Positions 1 to 11,681 of a stretch of DNA of 64,000 nt are shown here, one piece after another (position 1 is the first letter of the stretch; every line of letters begins with the position of its first letter). Location of the stretch: positions 54,241,521 through 54,305,520 of the forward strand of contig JAVHZZ010000003.1 of assembly GCA_036250195.1 (NCBI GenBank), written 5' to 3'. Under the pieces are notes generated by a model. It was not told the origin of the DNA. It worked only from the letters and a program-made list of their open reading frames with translations, and did not search any database. Both the position numbers and the translations under genes were made by a program. Source of the DNA: Mixophyes australis (Eukaryota > Chordata > Amphibia > Anura > Limnodynastidae).

Positions 1-887
1 TTAAAGTGATTTAAAAAAAATATTGTTAGAAATAATTTATACAATATGTATTTTCTCCAGGAATAAAAGTGACAAACAAAATGTTTTTTGTTATACATCC
101 TAACCTGCTTTCTGTACATTGTGCAATGAATGTACGCATTGGATATTGTTCCAGCATTTATTTATAGAATACTGAAAGTATTGAATAATGTACAATACTC
201 AGCAATGATGAAAATTGGATTCCAATCAGCATGTTCTGCTCATTATAATCTGCTGTTCTTTGGGGAATACTTATTTGTATTTGCTAATGATCGCTGTTAT
301 TGTTGTTTCTATGAAGAACAAAACAGCATTAGTTTCACCAGCAACAAATCTATAAAAATGCAAATACACTGTATATTTATTTTGCATGTTGCATTTAGAA
401 ATTATATTGAGCTTTGTAATCCAGGTCAACACATGGGACTATGGATGGATGAACAGTGTTACTAGGAATACACAATTGTTGGTATAGAAGACATAAGGGA
501 ATTTTATTGAAGTTTATAAAACCTTTTATAAAAAATTTGTATTAAAAGTATGACAAATTAGACATATTTCAGAAGCTTATTCCAGAAAATAATACTTTGT
601 GGAAAATAAATAACAACCTCAAAATAGACAACTGTATGAAAAGACCTTCATCACCCTCATCATCAACATTTATTTAGAAGTCGCCACAGATTCCTTTGCA
701 CTTATCATTTAATGACGTAAGTGTTGAGAAAACATGCTTTTTTGTTTTTATTACAGAGTTATAATACCCATTTTCAGTTTTTCAAAACTGTAATTTACAA
801 TTAAGTCCCTAGTAAGTCCTGCATGTATTCACATCCAAGGACAATTCCGAAACAAGATTGGCAATCTTTGGAGTCTCATAAGAATAT
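1..887. other. AT-rich unique sequence, no gene recognised
   Basis: I see no conserved protein, RNA gene or long repeat. The open frame at 130-465 has no recognisable domain and is probably chance. The only repeat is a short retroposon tail, listed separately. Confidence 0.6.
648..694 (-). repeat. Truncated SINE/LINE 3' tail
   Basis: CATCATCAACATTTATTTAG followed by a CGCCACAGATTCC-like stretch matches the 3' tail (read on the minus strand) shared by the V-SINE copies elsewhere in the window. Only the tail is kept, as expected for a 5'-truncated retroposon. Confidence 0.5.
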
Positions 888-890
888 CTG

Positions 891-1223
891 GGGCCTGATT
901 CATTAAAGATCTTAACTTAAGAAACTTCTTATTTCAGTCTCCTGGACAAAACCATGTTACAATGCAAGGGGTGCAAATTAGTTTTCTGTTTTGCACATAA
1001 GTTAAATACTGACTGTTTTTTCATGTAGCACACAAATATCAACTTTACATTTCAGTGTACAAATAAGCTATCAAGTATTTGTGTGCTACATGAAAAAACA
1101 GTCAGTATTTAACTTATGTGCAAAACAGAAAACTAATTTGCACCCCTTGCATTGTAACATGGTTTTGTCCAGGAGACTGAAATAAGAAGTTTCTTAAGTT
1201 AAGATCCTTAATGAATCAGGCCC
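891..1223. mobile_element. Palindromic MITE, PIF/Harbinger-like (copy 1)
   Basis: The element begins GGGCCTGATTCATTAA and ends with its reverse complement. It is flanked by CTG on both sides (888-890 and 1224-1226), a 3-bp TSD. Nearly the whole 333 bp is one inverted repeat with arms of about 145 bp around a short asymmetric loop. It has no coding capacity. A 3-bp TSD is typical of PIF/Harbinger; the family assignment is inferred. Relatives lie at 4118, 24872, 26634 and 62192. The loop is reversed relative to the copy at 62192. Confidence 0.85.
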
Positions 1224-1226
1224 CTG

Positions 1227-3116
1227 GTGATGTAAGTTACCTTGGGACGCAACATTATTGCAACTTGATTCTTTGGTTCAGTTTAAATTTCTTATTTGTA
1301 CAGTTGTGTTATTGGGTTTTCTGATAGTCTGATAAGTACATTACATGGTGCACACCTAGATATGAGGACACCTATGTGCAACAATTTGTTTCTTCCTGGT
1401 GTCATCCATCCAAGAAGTTCTATTTAGCTTTTATTTCATCTAGTCCGGATTGATTGCTATTTGCAACAGATTCTTACCCTGTATTTACTTGGTAGCCATA
1501 AATCCTACAATATACTGGATACCACAGATGTATACATAACAGTACTCAGTGAACCCAGCCAACCACATGAGACAATGCGCTAGGTTTTGTCAGGCATGAA
1601 ATCAGCTTTTGTGGAAATGCACAGGGTCATTTGAGCAGTTCATTGAAATAAATGAGGAAAAATATAATTAAATGAGGGGGAAGTGATGGGATCTGACTTT
1701 GTATCTTTGCATCCTTGTGCGTAAGGGAACCATAGTGTAAAAAGTGCAACGGGAAATCAAAACCAATTCGACAAATACACATTTTTAAGTATGAACACAA
1801 TTATGCACTGGGTACAAGTGTCAGCGCAACAGCACTAAGTAAGATGAACAATTTTGCACTCTGCCAATTCAATGTAATTTCATTCAAAAAAATCTTTATT
1901 TAATTTGAGTCACTCTACAGTGGAAGAAATCACAAAACGCTATGGAGCATAGCTATCATTACCAGCAGAGACAAGATGAATTGCCGGCATTTATCAAATA
2001 TTTTTTTGCCATGTCAGAAGTGAATTACTCAGCTGCCCAGACGATAGCGGATGAGAGCGGTAAGAGTTAAATTAACACTTTAGCAGGCCGGTCTCTGCAG
2101 TGGTGCGCATGAGTGAGCTGGTGTTGGGCTTCAGTTCCTCTAATGAAAAAAAGAAAATGTAATCTAAAAATCGGATTTATTTAAAAAAATTAATACATAT
2201 TTTAAAACATCTGTGCACTACAAAGATGTTTTCTCCAAAAACTCCCCATTTTTAAAATAATGTTGTTCTGTTATCGTATTCCTGAAATGGCGTTAACAGA
2301 ACACTTATCACATCAGTTCACTGCTGTGTTCATTGTTAAATAGGGTTTTCCCATGCAATGGAAACTTAAGGACAGCGGCTGTAATGGGTGATACCATAAA
2401 CCTATCGCTGGTGAAAATGTCTTATTTCATTAGAAATAGAACTCTTTGCCCTTTGATAAATAGGGCCCTGTGTGCACATAGTTTTGAGTATTTGCAATTT
2501 TATAAAATATGAACAAAATATCTATCTGTAGACAAAATGTAGATACCATTATAAGCCTGAAAGGTATCCATGTGAGCTTTATCTCGCAATGTTCCACACT
2601 GAAACCTGAGAATAGTGATTTACTCCCCATCTGTGAACTTGTTTACCTGTTAGGCCATGTGTAACTAAAGAAAATTCTCACAGCCAGAGGTGGGAGCTGG
2701 ATCTAGGAGTATTTTCAGCCGGCACTGCAGAGTCGTAAAACTTCAAAATATCCCAAAGTTTCTACTGTTTAATGACCATGTGAAGTCTTGTGCAGAGGAG
2801 AGAGCTGACTGACATGCTACAAAGATTCTCACACTCACCCTCCTAAGAAAATGGCATGTGCAGGAGCTGGGAGTCTTGTCATTCTATGTATTAAATAACT
2901 GGAGCATTTTACCATTATTTTTGGAAGAGTTGATGGAGCGAGAGCCCGTCCCACAATGTAAGTGCACCTGGTCCTGCTAACACTCTCCTGCCAAGCTCAG
3001 ATAATATCTCGTTGTGTCATGCTTTCAGGGTAATAGTATGAGGAACAATGACGCAGAGCAGTTTTCTGTGGATTCATTGATAATCCCAATAGGGTTTTGA
3101 GGTGTACAGTAGGTAA
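1227..3116. other. Unique AT-rich stretch with a degenerate repeat
   Basis: No gene recognised. About 2160-2480 resembles 5780-6400 (shared CATTTTTAAAAT, GTTATCG and TTTTGCCCTTT-type blocks), so it is probably an old dispersed repeat. The rest shows nothing I can name. Confidence 0.5.
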
Positions 3117-3450
3117 CATCATCATCAGCTATTTATATAGCGCCACTAATTCCACAGTGCTGTACAGAGAACTCACTCACATCAGTCCCTGCCCCATTGG
3201 AGCTTACAGTCTAAATTCCCTAACATACACACAGACAGAGAGAGAGAGACTAGGGTTGATTTAATGGCAGCCAATTAACCTACTAGTATGTATTTGGAGT
3301 GTGGGAGGAAACCGGAGCACCTGGAGGAAACCCATGCAAACATGGGGAGAACATACAAATTACACACAGATAAGGCTATGGTCAGGAATCGAACTCATGA
3401 CCCCAGTGCTGTGAGGCAGAAGTGCTAACAACTGAGCCACCATGCTGCCC
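3117..3450 (-). repeat. V-SINE, near full length
   Basis: Read on the minus strand it has a tRNA-like head (GGTGGCTCAGTTGTTAGCAC for box A; the box B core GTTCGATTCC lies near 3385-3394). Next comes the conserved V-SINE core (TTTCCTCC ... GTTTCCTCCCACAC), then a TCTGTGTGT-type microsatellite, then a LINE-type tail ending in GCGCTATATAAATAGCTGAT and ATG repeats. The tRNA head, conserved centre and LINE-like tail together define the V-SINE superfamily. Confidence 0.88.
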
Positions 3451-4117
3451 TATGGTATGTTGGTGTCATTACAAGACTTGATTGCTAGTCACTTTGGTAT
3501 TGGAAATGCAGTGGGTGGTAAGCAGATAATGGGACTTCAGATTCAATATATGATGCAATATATGATTTATTTTAGCACTGGACTAATTTGATAAAAATAT
3601 AAGAGTGTGATGATTTATAAACTGACCCTGTACTACACCCTCTCTCCTGGCAGTAGAACCATTTACATTAACCCAGTACTAGCATTTCAGGCTTCTTTCT
3701 GCAGGCTGGAGACCATGCAATCAGATTGGTAATATAATGATATGAGGCCCAACTCCTTGTTTAACAGAGTTATTTCATTTTCCAACAAAAGTCAGAATGT
3801 TAACTGAGAAACATCTCTGTAATCGTTTACCAATGGGACACAATGAGACATGTTAAGACCCCTGCTAGTTAGAGCTCTGAATGCATAAAATAGAACTAGC
3901 TAGGCCAATTCATATCCCTTTTTGTAAATTAACCTTAATATGTATTTAACACTGTGCTCTGCAGATTAAGCAGTTGAAGAACATAAATAGTGAGAGGCAT
4001 AATTGTAGAGTTTACACTCATTTACTGCTGTTAAAAAATAAATACCTTTTATTTTAAACTTACCCCTGATCATTGCTGACCATTTGTTGCTTAGTGAACT
4101 AATATGGTAAAAACACA
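3451..4117. other. Unique sequence, nothing recognised
   Basis: AT-rich, with no repeat or coding signal that I can identify. Confidence 0.5.
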
Positions 4118-4434
4118 GGGCCTGAGTTATTAAGGGGAGCAAAGCAAAAAAAGGAGTAACTTTGCACCTTGGCAAAACCATGTTGCATTAGAGAGGGAGG
4201 TAAATTTATAATGCGGGGACAGATTTATAGATGGGGTAGGGCATGTCCTAGATCAACTTTAAATTACAATGTGAAAATAAAGCTATCAATTATTTCTGTG
4301 CTATATGAAAAAGCAGGCAGTATTTTCCTTACATGTAAAATAATAGATTCATTTGCACCCCTTATTGTAACATGGTTTGTCCAGGAAAAAATTACTCCTT
4401 TTTTTCCCTTGCTCTCTTTAATGACTCAGGCTCC
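4118..4434. mobile_element. Palindromic MITE, PIF/Harbinger-like (copy 2)
   Basis: It starts GGGCCTGAGTTATTAA and ends in a decayed inverted copy (TTTAATGACTCAGGC). A possible ACA TSD flanks it (4115-4117 and 4435-4437), but the 3' boundary is uncertain by a base. The internal block with GGCAAAACCATG and its inverse identifies the same family as 891-1223. The outer arms carry a distinct A-rich segment present in both arms. Confidence 0.75.
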
Positions 4435-4599
4435 ACAGACTCCAAATATGGCTGGTAAGAGAAGTTATCGGCTAAACTTAAACAACGGCATTTACTTCAA
4501 CGGCATTTACCACTATGTAAGTAAAATGACACCAAGTATATTATTAAAATGTTGAACTTCTCAACCCCAAGTTTCCCATAAGTATTTTGGGGCTCATGT

Positions 4600-4785
4600 A
4601 GTCCAAAATTTTAAACACAATCGGAGCGGTCAGGCAACTTTCTCTGCCTGCCTCTCACCTGTTGGACACAGGCACATAGTGTGCGGCCACGGGCAGCCAG
4701 CCCCCGCTACGAGGGAACGAGGGGGCCACCAATCACAGTGACAGTACCCCCCACCACTAAGACAATGTATAAATCCACCCTTGTA
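4600..4785. mobile_element. hAT-like remnant
   Basis: The ACACAATCGGAGCGGTCAGG segment resembles the inside of the hAT-like element at 20634-20877. The right edge ATAAATCCACCCTTG looks like a hAT terminus (reverse complement CAAGGGTGGATTTAT). I could not define a TSD, so the boundaries are approximate. Confidence 0.4.
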
Positions 4786-5069
4786 GTGCAAGCACCCTCA
4801 GATACACCAGAATTGCCAACTTTTAATTATTGAAGTCCGTGAGATCCTGGACAGGGGGAGAAACAGAACGCAGTTGGAAGTGTCATTTTGTCGCGAGGCG
4901 AAAAATGACGCGATTCACCGCATATCGTGTCATTAAGGTTCCAATCCTGCCCACTTCACTAAGAAGTGGTCAGGATGCAGAAGAATTGCCTGCTCTCCTT
5001 GGAGTGAGAGTTGGCAAGCAGAACGGACCTTGCCAGTATTTAAAATAAATAAATCATTTTAAAGAGTGA
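4786..5069. other. Short CpG-rich patch with a small hairpin
   Basis: It holds an imperfect inverted repeat near 4903-4935 (AATGACGCGAT facing ATCGTGTCATT). The open frame spanning it matches no family I know, and the context is repetitive, so I do not call a gene. Confidence 0.4.
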
Positions 5070-5560
5070 GGACTGGGCTGACTATGGCAATTTTGAGGGG
5101 GCTTACAGCATGGGTTCCCCCAGAAAAATCTGCAAGCTGGGCTGGTGACATTATAACAAGGAAATCCCTAGCATGGGGTCCCCTGTCATAATGCCACATT
5201 GTCCCAGGCTGATCAGCATTGGACTGAATTCCCTAGGGGAACTGGGTCCACGAAAATGGTGGGCCCCCTCTTCTGTTAAAAACAGACCTGTGCTGAAAAC
5301 TTCATACCCCTGCCTGTGTGGGGAAATTTAAAAAACAGTGCACCCCTCACTAAAATAAAGCGAACCCAGCACCAATGCACATAACTTGGTGCTGTTTGCG
5401 TGGGGGTTTCAGGAGGACCACATGCTGTTCATCCCCCCGACATGATTGTAGCCAGCTCACTGTTTTTTACATTTTGTATTATTTATACATTTTTTATTAT
5501 TCAACGTTAAACCACCAGTTGCTGTCATCAACTTGATGATGATGACTGGCATCCCTGTCA
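5070..5560. repeat. Dispersed repeat family D (copy 1)
   Basis: GGGCTGGTGACATTATAACA, 'AGCATGGGGTCCCC' and 'CCCTAGGGGAACTGGG' blocks recur, degenerate and rearranged, at about 15730-15900, 21190-21690, 42284-42800 and 56830-57420. The last of these is inside a DNA transposon with inverted ends. Its class is not established. Confidence 0.45.
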
Positions 5561-5779
5561 CATGATGAGACGCTTAAAGTGTATGATATGGTTTAAACGC
5601 ATATTCATTCAGCATTAACCATAGTTTGATGAGTTGCACATATCGTAACATACATGCAGCTCAACATACACACGTAATTGTGTCTTTTTTGGAAGCAGTT
5701 TTGATGTAAAATTCATCCATTCTACATGAGGACCTTTGTTTTTGGAGTTTAACTCACAGTTCTTTCTCCAATTAGATGT

Positions 5780-6412
5780 TTTTTTAAAAAAAACCTAAAA
5801 TAACCAAATTAAAAACCTTAAATCAATAAAACAATTCTCTATTCAAAGAATAACACATTTTTAAAATGATTTTAATCAGTTATCGCTATCCTTAGATGGC
5901 GATAAAAAAACAGGTATTATTATTATTACCATTTATTTATATAGTGCCACTAATTCCGCAGCGCTATACAGAGAACTCACTCACATCAGTCCCTGACCCA
6001 TTAGGGCTTACAGTCTAAATTCCCTAACACACACACACACACACACAGACCGAGACAGACATACACACACACGCACAGAGTAGGGTCAATTTGTTAGCAG
6101 CCAATTAACCTACCGGTATGTTTTTGCAGTGTGGGAGGAAACCGGAGCACCCAGAGGAAACCCACACAAACACGGAGAGAACATACAATCTACTCACAGA
6201 TAAGGCCATGGTTGGGAATTGAACTCATGACCCAAGTGCTGTAAGGCAGAAGTACTAACCACTTAACCATCGTGCTGCTGTGATACTTGTTTGCATATTT
6301 GCCATACTTGCATTGTTATCGCCAGTGATAGCTGTGTTATTGCCGATGGTAACCCTTCGATGTATTGAGTGAAATTAAAAAAAAAACATGCCTAAGACAT
6401 TTTGCCCTTTCT
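5780..6412. repeat. Old dispersed repeat split by a V-SINE
   Basis: Both halves resemble 2160-2480: the left half ends in TTATCGCTATCC and GATGGCGATA, and the right half has ATTTTGCCCTTTCTATAAAT. The V-SINE at 5915-6280 sits between them, so the SINE is the later insertion. Confidence 0.45.
5915..6280 (-). repeat. V-SINE, near full length
   Basis: Same organisation as 3117-3450: tail with ATT repeats, CACACA tract, conserved core AGTGTGGGAGGAAACCGGAG, then the tRNA-like head with a degraded box B (GGGAATTGAAC). It ends at CGTGCTGC. Confidence 0.85.
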
Positions 6413-6439
6413 ATAAATCAGCTGCTCAACTTTATACCA

Positions 6440-6606
6440 CACATGCACACACACACCAAACAGGGAAACGTTTGCCTCAGCAGCCAATTAACCTACTAGT
6501 ATGTTTTTGGGATGTGGGAGGAAACTGGACAACCCAGGGGAAACCAAAACAACTAAACCTATGGCCCCAGAGTGGTGAGGCAGCAATACTAGCCACTGTG
6601 CCGCTA
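6440..6606 (-). repeat. Partial, degraded V-SINE
   Basis: It keeps the CACACA tract, GCAGCCAATTAACCTACTAG, the GTGGGAGGAAAC core and a decayed tRNA-like head. The 3' tail is missing. Confidence 0.7.
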
Positions 6607-7429
6607 TATGTATATATTACATATAATGTATATGTGATATGTTTGAGAAATTATTGGAGCACTTGGGAGGGAAAATATGTTTCAAGACATAAGATACATT
6701 TTTGGTGGCTTAGTTTACTTTTATTCTAGAATATAATGTAGTTTCTAAAAGAACTGCTCATTTGCAACATGTAGCTTATTGCATCTCAAAGCAGCTTTGG
6801 GTTGTAAAACAAGTTCGAAAGTGCAACTGCTGTTCATCTGTGGATTCAGTTTACAGCCTACAGCTGGTCTATGGCTGCTCTGTGTGGTGTTCCTGCAGTA
6901 ATCCTTAGCCAATAAAAGTTACAATGGTCTAATTGAGCTCCAGAGGCATGGGGAGGTACAGTGTGATCAGTGCGAAAGTTTTACATTTGCAACTGTTTCA
7001 TTTAGAGGTACGCATATTTCCAAGCTATGCATTCCCTGACAACTACTTTACATTTATAACTACACCTTCTTGTACTTAATCAATACTATGTTGCCAATGG
7101 CCAATTCCAAAAATATGTTTGCAGCAAAAGTAGATTTTCAGTGCAGACGATGGAACCTGTAATGGCAATCTGCAAGGAATAATTCGAATGCACATACCAG
7201 AATCAAAAATTTGAAAACTGTTGGGTAGACATGAGCAGGTTATTGCAAAATTTTGAGCAAACTAAGTTTCCTGGTGGAACAGGCCGTTTTGCACAGATAA
7301 GAGCTTTAGTACATCTTTGAGTTTCAATTTGCTTCGTTGAACGACATAATGCCACTCTGCACTGTATTGTGCATTTGTTTTCAGCACAATATATAGTCTA
7401 TAACTGTATATTAAGAAAGCTGGAACAGG
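6607..7429. other. Unique sequence, nothing recognised
   Basis: No coding or repeat signal I can name. Confidence 0.5.
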
Positions 7430-7800
7430 GAGAGTAAGGATGCAGTTGTAAGGTCTGGCATAGTATTTCCAGGAAATGTTAGACTTGGAAAGCTGGAGTT
7501 AGGATTTCAGGGGTCAGGAGCGGTGTAGGAATAGGTGAGCTGAACAGCAATCTATAGCTATTTGCAATGGGGATCTGAGATGATCCATAGTAGATGCTGT
7601 GGTCAAAGAGTTAGAGGAACCCTTAATCAAAGCAAAGGTCAGAGAGCTGTGCAGGTTGTCAAGAATAGTCAAGGTAATACAGAGCTAATTAGAAGCCAAG
7701 TGAGCACTGGATCAAGACAGAAAAGAACAATAATCTGGCAGTTTGTGCTACTTATTGCCATACCTATAAACCTCCTTGATGCAGGGGATTAGCTGCTTCC
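7430..7800. repeat. Possible decayed LTR-like sequence
   Basis: G/A-rich text with GGTCAGAGAG, GTCAAGAATAGTCAAGG and similar words resembles in style the gypsy-type LTRs at 29750 and 44766. No boundaries or TSD are visible, and a chance resemblance is possible. Confidence 0.25.
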
Positions 7801-7887
7801 AGGAATTAAGTATGCTGAGCAGAGCATACTCCAAGTAAATGCATAGTGTTGAAGTTATCTGCATTGAGAGTGCAGGGAAAGAACTGA

Positions 7888-7960
7888 TTCTGTAGCTCAC
7901 CGGGTAAAGACACTGCTTTCAAAGCCAGGTCCCGTGCAGTTCGTCCACGCATTTACTCTA
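7888..7960 (+). repeat. tRNA-like fragment (SINE head or tRNA pseudogene)
   Basis: TAGCTCACCGGGTAAAGA resembles an A box. It is followed by a CTGCTTTCAAAGC segment and a weak B-box-like CAGTTCGTCCACG. The stems do not close well, so this is not a functional tRNA gene. Confidence 0.25.
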
Positions 7961-8069
7961 AGAAGACACAGGGTGTCTCCTTTAAACAGAATGTGACAGC
8001 AGTAGAATATAAGGACTAAACAGTAATAAATTCATCAGCGAAAGCTAATACAATTCAATTAATCTTACT

Positions 8070-8490
8070 GCAGCAAATCACCACAGGTGAAGCCTCCTGA
8101 TTGGCCCCCTACTCATTAAAGTGCAGTGAGCCCAGTCTCTCATGCCAGTTATAGCTGCAGCCACTCTCTTTAGAATGCTTTTGCTGTGACCATTGCTTGT
8201 GTACTGAGTTTGCTTGCTTGCTGCCTGCCCTGACCCCTGCTTGAATACTGACCTTGTTTGCTTGCTTCCTATCCTGACCACTGCGTGGATACCTGCCTTG
8301 TTGTTTACTACCTACCCTGATTACTGCTTGGATTTTGGTTGAGCCTGCTTACATTCTCTGTTCCATAACATTTTGCCACCTTTATAAGGATCACAAGTCT
8401 TGCTTACCTGATCAGTCCTGTTTTTACCACCTGTCTGAGTTCTCACCTCAAAGAACCTAGGTTTGTTACTTCAGTCTCAAATGCTATCTA
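8070..8490 (+). repeat. Decayed gypsy LTR-like segment
   Basis: Pyrimidine-rich, internally repetitive words (TGCTTGCTGCCTGCCCTGAC, CCTATCCTGACCACTG, CTACCCTGATTACTGC) recur at intervals of roughly 60 bp, as in the leader region of vertebrate gypsy LTRs. No ends or TSD found. Confidence 0.35.
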
Positions 8491-9815
8491 GCCCCCACTT
8501 GACAGTATTGATATCTATAAGTCCCTACTACCATGTGTTAAGTCCTGTGGACAAATGAATAACAATGAGCATATCACACATTATAAGAAAGGAGGCTGCT
8601 ACATGTGAAAGCCATGTTTAGAGGACTTGGGTATTTACCTAAGTTTTCTGACATTTGGCATCACAACTGCAATTTGGTAGTACTACCCAGTTGATGTTGA
8701 CACAAACTCAGAGGCACCAACAACTGCAACATTTGTTCAAAAAGTAAGACAAAGTTTTTATGGGTTTGCTAGTATAGACAATCCACACTTGCCAATCACT
8801 AAAAATATTAGCAGCTTTGGCAGCTAAAAGTGTAAAATAAACTAGTTTTCAACAATTAATGAAAGGTACTGATTTTGAATATAATTAGCAGGGACAGAGC
8901 AAGAAGAGGTATATAGAAATGACTTATATTTGGCTAAGATCAAAAACAGATGATGAAAGTGTGGTAGTGGTGATAAAGATAATAGATCAGCTTGCAATAT
9001 TCTCCCCAGTCATTATCCACAAAACTGACATCCTTCCCTGCTTCCCCAGGTTACAGTGTTGTCGTCCCTCCAACACCGCTGACGTTAATATTGTCGGCTG
9101 ATGCAGGTATCTGCAAGTATCACTGGTGATCATGGAAATTATGACTCAGCTAGCCATAAAAAATTAAAATTGCCCATTTTATTTCCAGTGGTGTTGATAA
9201 GTCAGATTTAGTGTGGATAGGTGATGCTGCATTTATGATTAATTACATCTTAATTGGTTATGATAATGAGAATGAAATGAGATCAACAGATAAAATGTTC
9301 CTTGTAGTTGCAAATTTTTCAAGGAATCTTTCAAAAGAGAAAGCAAAAATAAATACCGGTATATGTTTCACAAAGAAAAGCAAATATTTCCAAATCCAAA
9401 CCAATAGCAAAGTAGTCTGCTTAAAGGCACATGCTAAGAAGTGAGTCACCTATTGTGGGACCGTGGACAGTTTGAATTCAGAAATATCAATTGAAATACC
9501 TGGCATAATTATTTAGCACTATAATAGTTACATATTTATAATATATATGCTTTGTAAATCAGTATTGCTCCACTGAATATTCATTAGTAAAGATGATTTT
9601 CTTTAATATATTTTTTAGGGTTTTAATTTATTTTTATGCTTCAGATAATTTGTTACATCATGAAACAAAACTGAATAACTAACCAATGGACAAGACTGAA
9701 CCCTCTATAATGTCAATAAAAAATGTAAAGCTCTTAGTTACATTGTGGAGGTGGTGATGATGGGATAATGGATTAGGTTAGCTTGCAATTTTCACCCCAG
9801 CAGTTGACCTGACAG
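8491..9815. other. Unique AT-rich sequence
   Basis: No recognised gene or repeat. Short frames at 8919-9101 and 9211-9449 show no domain. Confidence 0.5.
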
Positions 9816-10104
9816 ACATCATCATCTATTTTTATTTATATAGCGCCACTAATTCCGCAGCGCTGTACAGAGAACTCATTCACATCAGTCCCTGCCCCAT
9901 TGGAGCTTACAGTCTAAACTCCCTAACATACACACATACAGAGAGAGAGAGAGAGACTAGGGTTCTTGGAGTGTGGGAGGAAACCGGAGCACCCGGAGGA
10001 AACCACGCAAACACAGGGAAAACATACAAACTCCACACAGACAAGGCCATGGTTGGGAATCGAACTCAGTAACCCAGTGCTGTGTGGCAGAAGTGCTAAC
10101 CATG
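9816..10104 (-). repeat. V-SINE
   Basis: Tail (CATCATCTATTTTTATTTAT, GCGCCACTAATTCCGCAGCG), GAGA microsatellite, conserved GTGGGAGGAAACCGGAGCAC core and tRNA-like head (box B core GGGAATCGAAC). The segment between the GAGA tract and the core is short compared with 3117-3450. The far 5' end is missing after GCTAACCATG. Confidence 0.85.
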
Positions 10105-11112
10105 GTCGTTACTGACACACAAAATCAAATCACAGTTTAATCCACACAGAGCTGCTTGAAAATATTCATATACTTTAGGTTAGGAAGAAATTGACATTAC
10201 ACAAGTTGATAAGGTAGGTCCCTACTCCCAGACAGATGGAATAGTGTTTTCAATATGCTTGGATATGCATCTTCATGAGCAACAATAAGCCTTCAACAAT
10301 TATATCATGGACACATTCCAGGCTTCTTTTTGGACTGTGTTTGCATGTGTAAATAAATGCTGCTGGCTTTAAAGTTTGGTTAAGGTGGTTAGCCGACAAT
10401 TTCCCCTGCAGTTCTAAATTATTAAATAAAGTTTTGATCTTGCCTCTCATATCCTTATATGGGTGACATCTTTATTGGGATGAACATGTACTACATAACC
10501 ATCCATGATGTATGGCATAAGTAAACTAAAAAAATCACGATACATAGCATATACAAGCAATTCCACAATTCACAACATCCCCATTCTAAACTCTCCTCAA
10601 CACTAGCTGGGTGGTAGGAGTAAAGTAACTTCAACTTATCTTGCTGGAAAGAGGGAGAGGTGAGCACATATCTTCCTTTTATGTCCCACATGACAACACT
10701 CACTCTCCTCACTTGCTTTATTTCCCTTTATTACCCTTCATTGCCGGTCTCCCAATCACATACAATATGTTCCTCTAAGACTGGGTACACATTGCCCAAT
10801 ATTATCGTACCAATAACACAATACATGACTATTGGTGTTAGTGTATATGCTCCAGTGATCATGTTTTATCACTCTAAAGCACATCGTATTGTTTGATTTG
10901 ATTTTATAAACTGATGAAACAAATTCTGCAGTGTGTGTGCACTCACAACCAGCAGTGTAAGCAGATCTCTATAGAGTTTACAGAGTCACAGTCATTTCAG
11001 CTGATGATTATGACAATGAGGAGAACAGATCTGAAGGTAAATATTGTATATTGTGCACACAGGAATCGGCATGCTAATGGGGACTTTCACTCATATGTAT
11101 TATCGCTAACAA
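10105..11112. other. Unique sequence, nothing recognised
   Basis: A CTGGGTACACATTGCC word near 10782 resembles CTGGGTACACACTACA near 11408, perhaps ends of another DNA transposon family, but I cannot delimit an element. Confidence 0.4.
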
Positions 11113-11366
11113 TATCATCATCATCGTCATCTATATATTTATATAGCGCCACTAATTCTGCAGCTCTGTACAGAGAACTCACTCACATTAGTCTCTGCCC
11201 CATTGGAGCTTACATTCTAAATGCCCTAATATACACACACACAGACCGAGAGAGACTCATGGCAATTTAATAGCAGTCAATTAACCTATCAGTATGGTCA
11301 GGAATAGAACTCATGATGCCAGTGCTGTGAGTTAGAAGTGCTAACCACTAAGCCACCGTGCTGCCC
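11113..11366 (-). repeat. V-SINE with internal deletion of the conserved core
   Basis: The tail and tRNA-like head are present, but the sequence jumps from ACCTATCAGTATG straight to GTCAGGAATAGAAC, so the V-SINE core is missing. The join falls at a TATG word that is expected on both sides in full copies. Confidence 0.82.
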
Positions 11367-11681
11367 ACATTGGGAGAAATTTTGGGTCGAGTATGTTATT
11401 CCGACGCTGGGTACACACTACAGAAAATTTTCAGTGTTACTCATTTCGATGCTTCTGACACCGACAAGGAGTATATAGACAAACAAAATCCGATTAGTAT
11501 AAAAGTTGCATAATTTAAATGCAGACTTACATTAAAACAGACAGAGGGCATTTCCAAAGACACTGCCATCCTAACTGGTAGAAATTGCGAAGATACTGCA
11601 TGCCGGCACTTCACTTTAACATCAGAAAACAGATTGACATTGAGATTTCTAAATTTAAAGAGACAATGGTAGAACTCGTCG

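Noticed and set aside
7888..7960. Functional tRNA gene
   Set aside because: The A-box-like part is fair, but the B box and the acceptor and T stems do not form. At most a SINE head or pseudogene.
10775..11460. A transposon delimited by CTGGGTACACA words near 10782 and 11408
   Set aside because: The words are in the same orientation, with no TSD and no matching interior. A V-SINE accounts for part of the interval.
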